This document shows positions 25,201 through 33,256 of a stretch of 64,000 nucleotides of DNA, in pieces. A model generated the notes under the pieces. That model made no database searches and was not told the origin of the DNA. It saw only the letters and a program-made list of their open reading frames with translations. The stretch lies in the NCBI GenBank assembly GCA_009995225.1, contig JAACPW010000009.1:1-64000 (forward strand). The letters run 5' to 3'. Every line of letters begins with the position of its first letter. Within the stretch, counting starts at the first letter, position 1. This DNA comes from Sphingomonadales bacterium. GTDB lineage: Bacteria; Pseudomonadota; Alphaproteobacteria; Sphingomonadales; Sphingomonadaceae. A program made the translations under genes and the position numbers.

Positions 25201-27379
25201 GCTGGCCAATTACAATCGCACGGCAACCGGCGTGAAGGGCGAGGCGCGGGTCGGCCAGATCAAGGCGCAGGGATTCGCAGCGCAGATCGCCAGTCGCTTC
25301 CAGCGTCAGGAGATTCAAGGTCAGGGCATCTCCGGCCCCTACGACCTCGCCAGCCGCCGTATTCTCGCCAATTCGGAGCGCGTCACCATAGAGGTGCGTG
25401 ATCGTTTTCGCCCGGAACTGATCCTCGGGACCCGCGAACTTACCCGCTTTGCCGATTACGATATTGATCTGCTGTCGGGCACGATCAGCTTTGCCGCCCC
25501 CGTGCTCAGCCGCGACGAGAATCTCAATCCGCAATTCATCGTTATCGAATTCGAGGCCGATGGCGCAGGCGAGGCGGAATGGAATGCCGGCGTGCGCGCT
25601 GACTGGACCAGCGACGATGGGGCGATCCGCGTCGGAGCCAGCGCGATCAGCGATGCGGGTCTGGCAGGGCGTAACGGCCAGGCACAGCGCACCGATCTGG
25701 GCGCGGTCGATCTGCTCGCCCGCGTCGGTCTCAACACCGAAATTCGCGCCGAGATTGGCGTCAGCCGCCGTGAGGGCGACACTGCGATCGGCTGGCTGGT
25801 CGAGGCCCAGCACCAGACCGGGAATCTTGACCTGCTGGCCTATGCCCGCGAGATCGAAGGCGACTACGGCATCGGCCAGCAAAACGTCGCCGAGCGCGGT
25901 CGCCGCAAGGCTGGCGTCGACGGGCGAGTGCTGCTGAGCCAGGAATTGAGTTTCATCGGCAGCCTGTGGCAGGATGAGGCGCTGACCGACGACGCTCGCC
26001 GCCGTGCTGTGCAGGGCCAATTTGTGCTGACCCGCCAGCGCACCGACCTGAGGTTCGGTATTGCGCACTTCAACGATCGGCTGGCTGATGGCGCGCGCGC
26101 GGCATCGACCGTGCTGGAAGCCGGTGCCACCCAGCGCCTGTTCGACAACAGGCTGGAGCTTTCCGTCGGGACCGCCGTTGCACTCGGCAAGGTAGAAAGC
26201 CTCGACCTGCCCGCACGGCATCGGATCGGCGCGCGCTACTCTATCACGCAGGATGTGCGGCTGGTTGGCACCTATGAAATCGCAGATGGCAAGAACCTCA
26301 ATTCGCGGCAGCTGCGCGGCGGGATCGAAGTGTCGCCCTGGCAAGGGGGGCAGCTCGTCACCACGCTTGGCGAGGAAACCATTGGTGAGAATGGCAACCG
26401 CAGCTTTGCCGCGTTCGGTCTGTCGCAGACGCTTGCCATCAGCCCCACGCTGACCATCGACGCAACTATTGACGGCAATCGCACACTGCGCGGAAGCCCC
26501 GGCGCAGGCGGCGTCATCAACCCGGCGCAGCCGCCTGCCAGCGGCGGGCAACTGACCGGCGGTCTCTTGTTCGAAGATTTCACCGCCGCCACCTTCGGCG
26601 CTGCATGGCGCAAGGATCGCTGGAGCGTGGTCGCGCGCGGCGAAGTGCGCGATGGCGAGACGGCCGACCGCAAGGGCCTTGCCTTCGGCGCGATCCGTCA
26701 GCTCGGCGAAGGCAGCCTTGTCGGCTCAGGCGCGACCTGGACGCTGTCCCAAGCCGCAGGCGGTGCCAAGGCCGAAATCCTTGATGCCAGCATCGCCTTT
26801 ACGCACCGCCCGTCGGCCTCACCGCTCGCCATGCTGGGGCGCCTTGAATATCGCAGCGACCAGATCACGGGCGGTGTGGCGGGCGACATCAGCGGCGGTG
26901 CCGGGGCCGGGCGCACCGCCTTGGTCGTCAACGGCAACGCGGCCTCGCGCCGTCTGGTTGCCAGCCTTTCGACCAATTTCAGCCCCCGCGGACAGGATGA
27001 TGGCGCCGAGGTTCGCCGCCATGAAGTCGCCGTGTTCCTGGGCGCGCGCCACAATTTCGATCAGTTCGAAGGAACCGAATTTTCCGGCACGAGCGCGCTT
27101 GTCGGGGCAGACGGGCGGATCGGCATTGGCGAGCGTTTTGAATTTGGCGCCAGTGCTACGGTGCGCGCCAATCTGACCGACAAGGCCACCAGTTTCGCCT
27201 ATGGCCCGACCCTCGGCGTGGTTCCGGCCAAGGGGATGCTTGTCACGGTGGGTTACAACATCGAAGGCTTTCGCGACGGAGATTTTGGTCCGGCCCGCAG
27301 CACGACCAAAGGCATGTTTGCCGCAGTGCGCATGAGTTTCGATGCCGACAGCCTCGGCTTCCTCGGACTGGGGCGGTAA
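22241..27379 (+). CDS. Giant DUF11 surface protein, probable outer-membrane barrel
   Basis: 1712 residues from a TTG at 22241; no ATG precedes the signal peptide (IAAALIAVLLSLGLFPEGVNA). Domains in order: an N-terminal beta region starting VVRSITNIAEATWDDDGS; beta-rich modules with carboxypeptidase-regulatory-like segments (about 240-280 and 520-570, ITDADGRYHLEGVVPGSHVVQV); a DUF11 domain (about 380-500, LDLAIAKSASRTNAAPGDAIFYTV); and an Ig-like region (about 750-830). The C-terminal ~800 residues alternate hydrophobic and polar strands (GKYLLTLAYDSAK, IRVGASAISDAGLAG, TFGAAWRKDRWSVVARGEV). They end MSFDADSLGFLGLGR, like an outer-membrane barrel though without the canonical final Phe. It could export or anchor its DUF11 neighbours. 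Function unknown. Confidence 0.75.
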   Translation: MCVTPSWRRIAAALIAVLLSLGLFPEGVNAQISDAQVVRSITNIAEATWDDDGSRRRVVSNPVRFDVSAATPNPPTILVFRRAQGGGSELVYRPPSCGATIAPVQLNRNAATASTTPGSNAVSVVNTAIVQPTGELRGGEPLYFEVTAAGANRDPRLIDSLTVVLSSADGDRETMTVFETTFDSGVFSGVINTFRTPPGLVQNDCRLSVGPDSRVTVAAMRADTDIVLVQADIRVLVDPFGVVFDSETGEPVDGVQVSLVDAATGTPATVFAEDGVTAWPSTITTGTAVAYGAGRVVPMGPGEFWFPLTSQGRYRLIVEAPAPFAAPSAAPRELLARINRPDGRPYVIREGSFGEAFVLNDPVPFEVDIPVDRPSLDLAIAKSASRTNAAPGDAIFYTVAVRNADPARIKRGIVLTDTPSRWLRLRRDTIRINGAAAPQAVTVSPNGRTLTVALGDLAAGASVRVTYAMTVRPDAQPGRALNEAAVRDAFGRRSRASAVVDLVRDGISDRMTIIGSITAGACTLDEAERRGVAGIRVMLEDGSFAITDADGRYHLEGVVPGSHVVQVSRMTLPEGARLVDCARSTRNAGSASSRFAIGQGGSLVVADFHLVLPEDAGIPVAAPTLEAIPAVPERSAEPVAAAMDFLALGDGEDGFLAPATDANPRAPAVRVAIRHRRGQSVELLVDGKPVDPLAFDGTQNPEKGKFAVSQWRGVPLVNDRTVIEARIINSFGEMTKSFSRDVFFTRVPAKVAFLPAQSSLIADGRTRPVIAIRVLDRNGRPLREGISGSFTLNAPYESAEQIDRQQLNQLTGMAPTAARWVVEGEEGVARIELAPTMVSGALRLAFAFDDGTITRRQELEAWIEPGEVEWTLVGLVEGTLGARSVADNMERAGQFDSDLGNDARVALYAKGRVLGKYLLTLAYDSAKQRDDQRVLGAIDPQAYYTVFGDASARRFDAASREKLYVRIETSTFYALYGDFQTAFNQTRLANYNRTATGVKGEARVGQIKAQGFAAQIASRFQRQEIQGQGISGPYDLASRRILANSERVTIEVRDRFRPELILGTRELTRFADYDIDLLSGTISFAAPVLSRDENLNPQFIVIEFEADGAGEAEWNAGVRADWTSDDGAIRVGASAISDAGLAGRNGQAQRTDLGAVDLLARVGLNTEIRAEIGVSRREGDTAIGWLVEAQHQTGNLDLLAYAREIEGDYGIGQQNVAERGRRKAGVDGRVLLSQELSFIGSLWQDEALTDDARRRAVQGQFVLTRQRTDLRFGIAHFNDRLADGARAASTVLEAGATQRLFDNRLELSVGTAVALGKVESLDLPARHRIGARYSITQDVRLVGTYEIADGKNLNSRQLRGGIEVSPWQGGQLVTTLGEETIGENGNRSFAAFGLSQTLAISPTLTIDATIDGNRTLRGSPGAGGVINPAQPPASGGQLTGGLLFEDFTAATFGAAWRKDRWSVVARGEVRDGETADRKGLAFGAIRQLGEGSLVGSGATWTLSQAAGGAKAEILDASIAFTHRPSASPLAMLGRLEYRSDQITGGVAGDISGGAGAGRTALVVNGNAASRRLVASLSTNFSPRGQDDGAEVRRHEVAVFLGARHNFDQFEGTEFSGTSALVGADGRIGIGERFEFGASATVRANLTDKATSFAYGPTLGVVPAKGMLVTVGYNIEGFRDGDFGPARSTTKGMFAAVRMSFDADSLGFLGLGR

Positions 27380-27448
27380 GCGATGGCAGATGCCCTTCTC
27401 CGCCGCGTTGCTAACGCCCTGTTTACCATGATTGAATATCGCATAGGG

Positions 27449-29314
27449 ATGATTGCCCAAAGGATTCTGCTGCGCCGTCTGTTTGCCCTGATGGTGCTTT
27501 TATGCGGATTGCTCTGGAGCCCGGCGGCTCAGGCGCAAGATTGCGGCGAAGCCACCACGCAAGGGTCCGCGCCTGCCAGCTGGCAAACCTATTGCTGGCT
27601 GAATCTTGCCAATTACAATGACGCGGCCGCTCGATCGGCAAGCGGCCAGAACCTCAGTTTCACGCTGCCGGACGGATCGCGCCTGACCTTCAATGCCCGT
27701 GTCACCGGCGGCACTGGCACGGCCTACAACGCCGTAACGTCGCCTTCATGGACGGGATCGGCGATCGGCAATGCCGCCTTCATCGGCATACCGGGCCGGC
27801 CGGTGCTGTATACAGCAGCGGCGGGCACGCGCACGATCGCTTTATCAAACATCACTGTGACCCCGCCCGCCGGGGCATCTGCGACAATCTACGCCTTCGT
27901 GGTCGCGGATGCCGAATCCAGCAATAACGGCGAAGCCTTGCGCATCGCCACCAACGGCGGAGGCTGGCAGTTGCTGGATGCCGTGTCGCCTCTCAGGGGG
28001 TCGACCTTCCCACCGATTACCGGGATCGGCACCGGAGATGTGAATATCACGGGCGCATCGGGCACCGTGGGCGCCTATATTCTTGGCAGTAACAGCCCCA
28101 CCAGCGTGACGGTGGAGACCCGGGCCGGGGGCCTGCAAGGGGTGATGTTAGCGATTCGTTTTGCCACGATCCGGCTTCAGACGACGATCGCCGGCGCGCG
28201 GCTGAACGCGGCTGACCAGTTCGCTTACCAGATCGTCAATGCCACCACCGGCGCGACCGTTACGTCCGGCACCACCACCGGATCGGGCGGCGGCCCGTTC
28301 TCGACTGAACCGCTCAGCCTTTCCGCCGGCGTTCCGATTACCTTGAGAGAGGCGATGACATCCGGCAGCGTGAGCGCGCTGACGCAATACGCAACCACTC
28401 TGACCTGCGTGAATACCGCCGGGACAACCCGCGCAAGCCTGCCCAATAACCTCGCCACCACCACACTCAACATCGGCCAACTGGAGTTTGGCGAGTATCT
28501 GGTTTGCACCTTCGCCAATGGCGCACAGCCCCGGCTGCGGGTGCGCAAGCTGCTGGGGTCGGGTGGGCGTAGGTTCAACTCAGACCAGTTCACTGTGCGT
28601 ATCCGCGATGGGGACATCGTGACGGCGTCTGCCACTACTTCCGGATCATCCGGAACGGTGAACCAGGGCGACACCGGGCTTGTCCAAGTCACCAGCAGCC
28701 AAGCTTACATCGTTGATGAAATCGCTGCCGGTTTGGCCAGCCTCGGCAATTATACCGCGACCATGACCTGCTCCAACGCCACCAGCGGTTCGGCAACCGC
28801 CTTGCCATCGAGCGTGGGCGGCACGATTACGCTCCAGCCCGGCGATGCGGTCACCTGTGCAATCACCAACACCCGCCGATCCACGGCCCTGCTGGTAATC
28901 GACAAGACCAGCCGAGTCATATCCGATCCCGTCAACGGCTCGGTCAATCCCAAGGCCATCCCCGGTGCCATCGTCGAATATGCGATCACCGTCCGCAATG
29001 TCGGGTCGCGCCGCGTGGACTCCAGTTCGATCATCATCGCCGATATCATGCCGACCGACATCGCCTTTGCCACGGACACACCGGTCACCTTCACCAATGG
29101 TGAGACGACGAGCGGTCTGAACACCTTCAACCCCGCGACGATGGTGCGTTTTTCCTCGGCAGCGGGCGGCCTCGCGCCTTACAACTACACGCCCACAGGG
29201 TCATTCGATGGCAGCGTGCGCGGAATCCGGATCGCGCCGACCGGCACGATGAGAGCGAGCACCGGGACAGCCCAGCCCAGCTTCACGATCCGTTTCCGAG
29301 CCAAGGTGCAGTAA
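27449..29314 (+). CDS. Secreted multidomain DUF11 / prealbumin-like surface protein
   Basis: About 621 residues when started at ATG 27449, which places a clean signal peptide (LFALMVLLCGLLWSPAAQAQ) at the N-terminus. An N-terminal jelly-roll-like domain (about 20-230, SWQTYCWLNLANYND to VMLAIRFA) is of the CshA-fibril type found in adhesins. Two prealbumin-like Cys-containing modules follow (about 235-480, with AFAYQIVNATTG-like, TLTCVNTAGTTRAS, YLVCTFANG, TMTCSNAT). A C-terminal DUF11 domain starts SRVISDPVNGSVNPKAIPG. Paired cysteines suggest disulfides formed outside the cytoplasm. Last gene of the cluster; probably an adhesin-like or matrix protein. Confidence 0.75.
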   Translation: MIAQRILLRRLFALMVLLCGLLWSPAAQAQDCGEATTQGSAPASWQTYCWLNLANYNDAAARSASGQNLSFTLPDGSRLTFNARVTGGTGTAYNAVTSPSWTGSAIGNAAFIGIPGRPVLYTAAAGTRTIALSNITVTPPAGASATIYAFVVADAESSNNGEALRIATNGGGWQLLDAVSPLRGSTFPPITGIGTGDVNITGASGTVGAYILGSNSPTSVTVETRAGGLQGVMLAIRFATIRLQTTIAGARLNAADQFAYQIVNATTGATVTSGTTTGSGGGPFSTEPLSLSAGVPITLREAMTSGSVSALTQYATTLTCVNTAGTTRASLPNNLATTTLNIGQLEFGEYLVCTFANGAQPRLRVRKLLGSGGRRFNSDQFTVRIRDGDIVTASATTSGSSGTVNQGDTGLVQVTSSQAYIVDEIAAGLASLGNYTATMTCSNATSGSATALPSSVGGTITLQPGDAVTCAITNTRRSTALLVIDKTSRVISDPVNGSVNPKAIPGAIVEYAITVRNVGSRRVDSSSIIIADIMPTDIAFATDTPVTFTNGETTSGLNTFNPATMVRFSSAAGGLAPYNYTPTGSFDGSVRGIRIAPTGTMRASTGTAQPSFTIRFRAKVQ

Positions 29315-29338
29315 CGCCGCCGTGCCGGCGTGCCGCGC

Positions 29339-31531
29339 CTAGTTTTGCGGCATGGCGGCGAGCACCCGGTTGGGCGCCATCGGATAGGCGAACACCCGTG
29401 CGCCGCACGCGTCGTAGATGGCGTTGGCGATCGCGCCCGCGCCGCCGCACAGGCCCAACTCGCCCACGCCCTTGGCTTGAATCGGGCTTGCCGAACCATC
29501 GCGTTCCTCAAGCAACAGAACGTCCAGATCGGGCACGTCGCGGTTCACCGGCACATGATATTCCGCCAGATCGCAATTGACGAGGTGTCCGTCGTTGGGG
29601 TCGAACAGCAGCGTTTCGGTCAGCGCGTTGCCGATGCACCAGGTCATCCCGCCAAGACACTGCGACCGGGCGGTGCGCGCGTTCAGAACGCGCCCGATAC
29701 CGAAGGCTCCCGTCATGCGGCGCACCCGCGTTTCGCCGGTCCAGTGATTGACGGCGACTTCGGCGAAAAAGGCGCCGTAGCTGGAAATCGCCATGTCTTC
29801 GGTGGAATCGCCCGGTTCAAAGTGGCCGGTGGCGTCGAGCGGCTTGCCGTCCAAAAGTTCGGTCAGGGCTTTTTCGCCGCCGTCCCAACGGACAAACCCG
29901 TCCTTGAGCGTCAAGCCATCGTCGGCAACCTTCAAACGTTCGGCCAGTTTTTTGCGCAGGCCTTCGCAGGCGAGGAACACCGCCGAACCGCAGGACGCCG
30001 CGCCCCAGCTGCCGCCTGAGCCCGATCCGGCCGGAAAATCTGTATCGCCAAGACGCACGTCGATATCGTCGGGCATCAGGCCCAGCATTTCGCCCGCCAC
30101 CTGACCCAGAATGGCATAGGTGCCGGTGCCGATGTCGGTCATGTCGGTTTCCACCACCGCGGTCCCATCGGGCCGCAGCGTGACTCGGGCCTTGGCTTCC
30201 ACCACCGCATGAACGCGTGCGGCGCTGGCCACGCCGGTGCCGATCCACCATTCGCCTTCGCGGGTGTGGCGGGGCTTGCGCGGGCGCGGTTCCCAGCCGA
30301 ACGCCTTGGCGCCTTCGCGCAGGGCTTCAGCCAGCTTGCGCGAGCTGAACGGCTTGCCATTGGCCGGGTGCTTTTCCGGAATGTTGCGCAGGCGCAGTTC
30401 GACCGGGTCGATGCCGGCCTTCTCGGCCAGCATATCCATCGCCTGCTCGACAGTCTGCACGCCGACAGCCTCGCCCGGCGCCCGCACCGATCCGGCGGTC
30501 ATGCGGTGGATGCGGGCGATTTCGAGTTGGAGCAGGCGGTTTTCGCCCGCATAGAGGAACTGGCTCGACTGCAGGACCGGTTCGGCAAAGCTCTCGCCCG
30601 GCAGGTTCGATACGCGCGCTTCGTGGCCAAAACCGGTCAACCGGCCTTCGTTATCGGCAGCAAGGCGGACACGTTGATGCGTCTCGGAACGGCGCATGAT
30701 CGTCTGGAACACCTGCTGGCGGCTCATCACCACGCGCACGGGGCGACCCAGATGCATCGCGGCAAGCGAAGCGGCCACGGCTTCCTGGCTGATACCCAGT
30801 TTCGAACCGAACCCGCCGCCGACATAGGGCGACACCAACCGCACCTGTTCTTCCTTGAGGCCCAGCGAATCCGCCAGTTCGGCGCGGTTGAACTTCAGCA
30901 TCTGGAGCGAGGCGTGGACCGTCAGGCTGTCATCTTGCCACTGCGCGATCGCTGCGTGCGGCTCCATCGCGGCAGAGGCGTGGCCTTCGGTCGTGAATTC
31001 CACGTCCACACTATGCGCGGCTTCGGCCATCGCGTGCGCCAGATCGCCGGTCCGGGTGGTTTCCTCGACCTTGGTGTCGACCTTCTCGGGGTCGACCGGC
31101 ACGTCCTGAGCGCGGGTTTCGATGACAAGATGCTTGGCTGCGTCGCGCGCCTGTTCAAACGTCTCGGCCACGACCAGCGCCACCGGCTGGCCCCAATAGC
31201 AGACGGTTTGGGCCGGCTGGAACGGCGCCTCTCCCGCCGTGCCTTGCGCTGCGCGCCCGGTCAGGCGTTCGTCCGATATCACCGCCACGACGCCCGGCAT
31301 GGCGAGCACGGAATCCTCGTCGATGGACAACACTTCTCCGCTCATGATCGGCACTGATACCAGCACGCCCTCAAGGCACCCCTCGACCTCGTATTCGGCG
31401 GCATAGGTGGCGGTGCCCGTGACCTTTAGCAGGCCTTCGGGACGCGTCAGCGGCGCGCCGATCACGCCTTGGGCGGTCGTGTCGAGCACATTGCGATTGT
31501 CAGGCTTGTCCTGTTTGAGATGCACGGTCAT
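29339..31531 (-). CDS. Aldehyde oxidoreductase, molybdenum-cofactor subunit (PaoC/YagR-like)
   Basis: About 730 residues. Xanthine dehydrogenase family large subunit: N-terminal a/b-hammerhead domain (VIGAPLTRPEGLLKVTGTATYAAEY), then the Moco-binding core with VSPYVGGGFGSKLG, VRVVMSRQQVF and the C-terminal GSGGSWGAASCG and AKGVGELGLCGGAGAIANA. The Glu in VGELGLCGG is the expected catalytic base. The molybdenum centre oxidises aldehydes or similar substrates using water; electrons pass to the Fe-S and FAD subunits. The start ATG 31531 overlaps the stop of the FAD-subunit gene by 4 bp. Last gene of a three-gene leftward operon. Confidence 0.9.
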   Translation of the reverse strand: MTVHLKQDKPDNRNVLDTTAQGVIGAPLTRPEGLLKVTGTATYAAEYEVEGCLEGVLVSVPIMSGEVLSIDEDSVLAMPGVVAVISDERLTGRAAQGTAGEAPFQPAQTVCYWGQPVALVVAETFEQARDAAKHLVIETRAQDVPVDPEKVDTKVEETTRTGDLAHAMAEAAHSVDVEFTTEGHASAAMEPHAAIAQWQDDSLTVHASLQMLKFNRAELADSLGLKEEQVRLVSPYVGGGFGSKLGISQEAVAASLAAMHLGRPVRVVMSRQQVFQTIMRRSETHQRVRLAADNEGRLTGFGHEARVSNLPGESFAEPVLQSSQFLYAGENRLLQLEIARIHRMTAGSVRAPGEAVGVQTVEQAMDMLAEKAGIDPVELRLRNIPEKHPANGKPFSSRKLAEALREGAKAFGWEPRPRKPRHTREGEWWIGTGVASAARVHAVVEAKARVTLRPDGTAVVETDMTDIGTGTYAILGQVAGEMLGLMPDDIDVRLGDTDFPAGSGSGGSWGAASCGSAVFLACEGLRKKLAERLKVADDGLTLKDGFVRWDGGEKALTELLDGKPLDATGHFEPGDSTEDMAISSYGAFFAEVAVNHWTGETRVRRMTGAFGIGRVLNARTARSQCLGGMTWCIGNALTETLLFDPNDGHLVNCDLAEYHVPVNRDVPDLDVLLLEERDGSASPIQAKGVGELGLCGGAGAIANAIYDACGARVFAYPMAPNRVLAAMPQN

Positions 31532-32508
31532 GCCTCCACCCCCGTCGCTTCGCACAGCACGGCCGCAAGGGTCCGGCGCGCCAGCGGGATCTTGAAATCG
31601 TTCTCGCCATACCCTTGCGTATCTTCGAGCAGCAGGTCGGCTGCCTTGTCGAACAGGGCGAGCGAAGGCTCCTTGCCGATCAGCAGGTCAGCAAGGCGCG
31701 GGTCGTGCCACGGCTTGTGCGCCAGGCTGCCAAAGGCCAGATCGGCGCGGGTGAAGCGGTTGTCTGCAAGGTCGATCACGGCCGCGACGGAACACAGGGC
31801 AAAGGCATAGGACGATCGTTCGCGCACCTTGCGATAGATCTGCGTGCCGCCCACCGGGGCGGGCAGGGTGACAGCGGTGATGATTTCGCCCGGCTCAAGG
31901 ACATTGTCCCTTTCCGGCGTGTCGCCCGGCAGCCGGTGGAATTCGCGCACCGGCACGCTGCGGCTGGCGTTTTCACTGGCAATTTCGACCGTGGCATCAA
32001 GCGCGGCCATCGCGACGGCCATGTCGCCGGGATAGGTCGCAATACAATGGGTGCTGGCGCCCAAGACGGCGTGAATGCGCGCAATTCCGTCGATCGCGCC
32101 GCAGCCCGAACCCGGTTCGCGCTTGTTGCAGGGCTGGTCGATATTGGTGAAGTAATAGCAGCGCGTGCGCTGACACAGGTTGCCCCCGGTGGTTGCCTTG
32201 TTGCGCAGCTGCTGGGTCGCTCCGGCCAGAATGGCGCGGGCCAGCACCGGATAATCGGCCCGCACACGCGGATGCACGGCCGTATCGGTGTTGCTCACCA
32301 AGGCACCGATCCTTAAGCCATCACCTTCGGCTTCGATCGTACCAAGCGGGAGGCGGCCGATATCCACCAGCACCTGCGGTGTTTCCACCTGCAGCTTCAT
32401 CAGATCGACGAGGTTGGTTCCCCCGGCCAGCGCCAGGGTATCGGACTGGGCTGTCAGCTGCGCGGCGTGGGCGAGCCGCTCGGCCCGCTGATAATCGAAG
32501 GGCCTCAT
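31528..32508 (-). CDS. Aldehyde oxidoreductase, FAD-binding subunit with Fe-S insertion (PaoB/YagS-like)
   Basis: 326 residues. FAD-binding PCMH-type fold: LALAGGTNLVDLMKLQVETP and ATTGGNLCQRTRC. The loop CQRTRCYYFTNIDQPCNKRE plus GSGC provides the extra [4Fe-4S] cluster that marks the PaoB/YagS and 4-hydroxybenzoyl-CoA reductase beta subunits; ordinary XDH FAD subunits lack it. The C-terminal CO dehydrogenase flavoprotein domain is present (RSYAFALCSVAAVID-like). ATG at 32508 overlaps the stop of the 2Fe-2S subunit gene. The subunit passes electrons from the Fe-S centres to the final acceptor, probably O2 or quinone. Confidence 0.9.
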   Translation of the reverse strand: MRPFDYQRAERLAHAAQLTAQSDTLALAGGTNLVDLMKLQVETPQVLVDIGRLPLGTIEAEGDGLRIGALVSNTDTAVHPRVRADYPVLARAILAGATQQLRNKATTGGNLCQRTRCYYFTNIDQPCNKREPGSGCGAIDGIARIHAVLGASTHCIATYPGDMAVAMAALDATVEIASENASRSVPVREFHRLPGDTPERDNVLEPGEIITAVTLPAPVGGTQIYRKVRERSSYAFALCSVAAVIDLADNRFTRADLAFGSLAHKPWHDPRLADLLIGKEPSLALFDKAADLLLEDTQGYGENDFKIPLARRTLAAVLCEATGVEA

Positions 32509-33005
32509 GCGTGCTCTCCCGCTGCGTCGCGGATCGCCGCGACAATGTTGGCATAGGCGCCGCAGCGACACAGATTGCCGCTCATCCGTTCGCGAATTTC
32601 CTCGTCGGTCAGCGTGGGTGCCGCTTCGAGATCGGCGGTGGCATCGCTCGGCCAGCCTGCGGCCAGTTCCTGCAACATGGCGGTGGCCGAACAGATCTGG
32701 CCCGGCGTGCAATAGCCGCACTGAAAGCCGTCATGGGCCATGAAAGCCTCTTGCATCGTGCCCGGCGCGGCCATTGTGCCGAGGCCTTCGATGGTCGTCA
32801 CTTCATCGCCATCATTGGTGACGGCGAGGGACAGGCAGGAATTGATCCTGATGCCATTGACGATGACGGTGCAGGCCCCGCATTGCCCGTGATCGCAGCC
32901 CTTTTTGGTGCCCGTCAGGCCTGCCTCCCGGCGGATGAAATCGAGCAGGCTTGTGCGAGGGTCCGCGGGCAGCGGGTAATCTTGCCCATTGATCGAAATG
33001 GCCAT
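32505..33005 (-). CDS. Aldehyde oxidoreductase, [2Fe-2S] subunit (PaoA/YagT-like)
   Basis: 166 residues with the two [2Fe-2S] cluster sets of the XDH family: the plant-type ferredoxin motif (CDHGQCGAC and a later C in INSC) and the alpha-helical cluster (CGYCTPGQ and CRCG). First gene of the operon. In E. coli, PaoA carries a long Tat signal that exports the whole complex; here the protein begins directly at MAISINGQDYPLP with no signal, so this complex is probably cytoplasmic. No regulator is adjacent, and the 250 bp upstream are shared with the rightward bciA gene. Confidence 0.92.
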   Translation of the reverse strand: MAISINGQDYPLPADPRTSLLDFIRREAGLTGTKKGCDHGQCGACTVIVNGIRINSCLSLAVTNDGDEVTTIEGLGTMAAPGTMQEAFMAHDGFQCGYCTPGQICSATAMLQELAAGWPSDATADLEAAPTLTDEEIRERMSGNLCRCGAYANIVAAIRDAAGEHA

Positions 33006-33256
33006 GAGGTTCCATCCTGGTCTGAGTATGCAAATCCGTCGGTCAAAGGGCTAACTATCAGCCTGCGCCGCGCACTAACTTCTATCATCTTTTTGGTGCG
33101 GCCTGCGGCGCTAGTGCACTTGGCGGTTTACGCGTTGTCGGGCGGTGGTTCAATCAAGACTTGGGGTGCGGTTTGACAGCAAGGGCGTGAAGGAGCGCGG
33201 AGCCCTTGGCCGGCCCCCACTTTTGTATCCAGCCTGCCCGCGCTAAGGGGGCAGGC

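Noticed and set aside
30209..31357. 382-codon plus-strand frame across the aldehyde oxidoreductase gene
   Set aside because: Antisense shadow of a well supported molybdenum-subunit gene; high GC makes long antisense frames common here.
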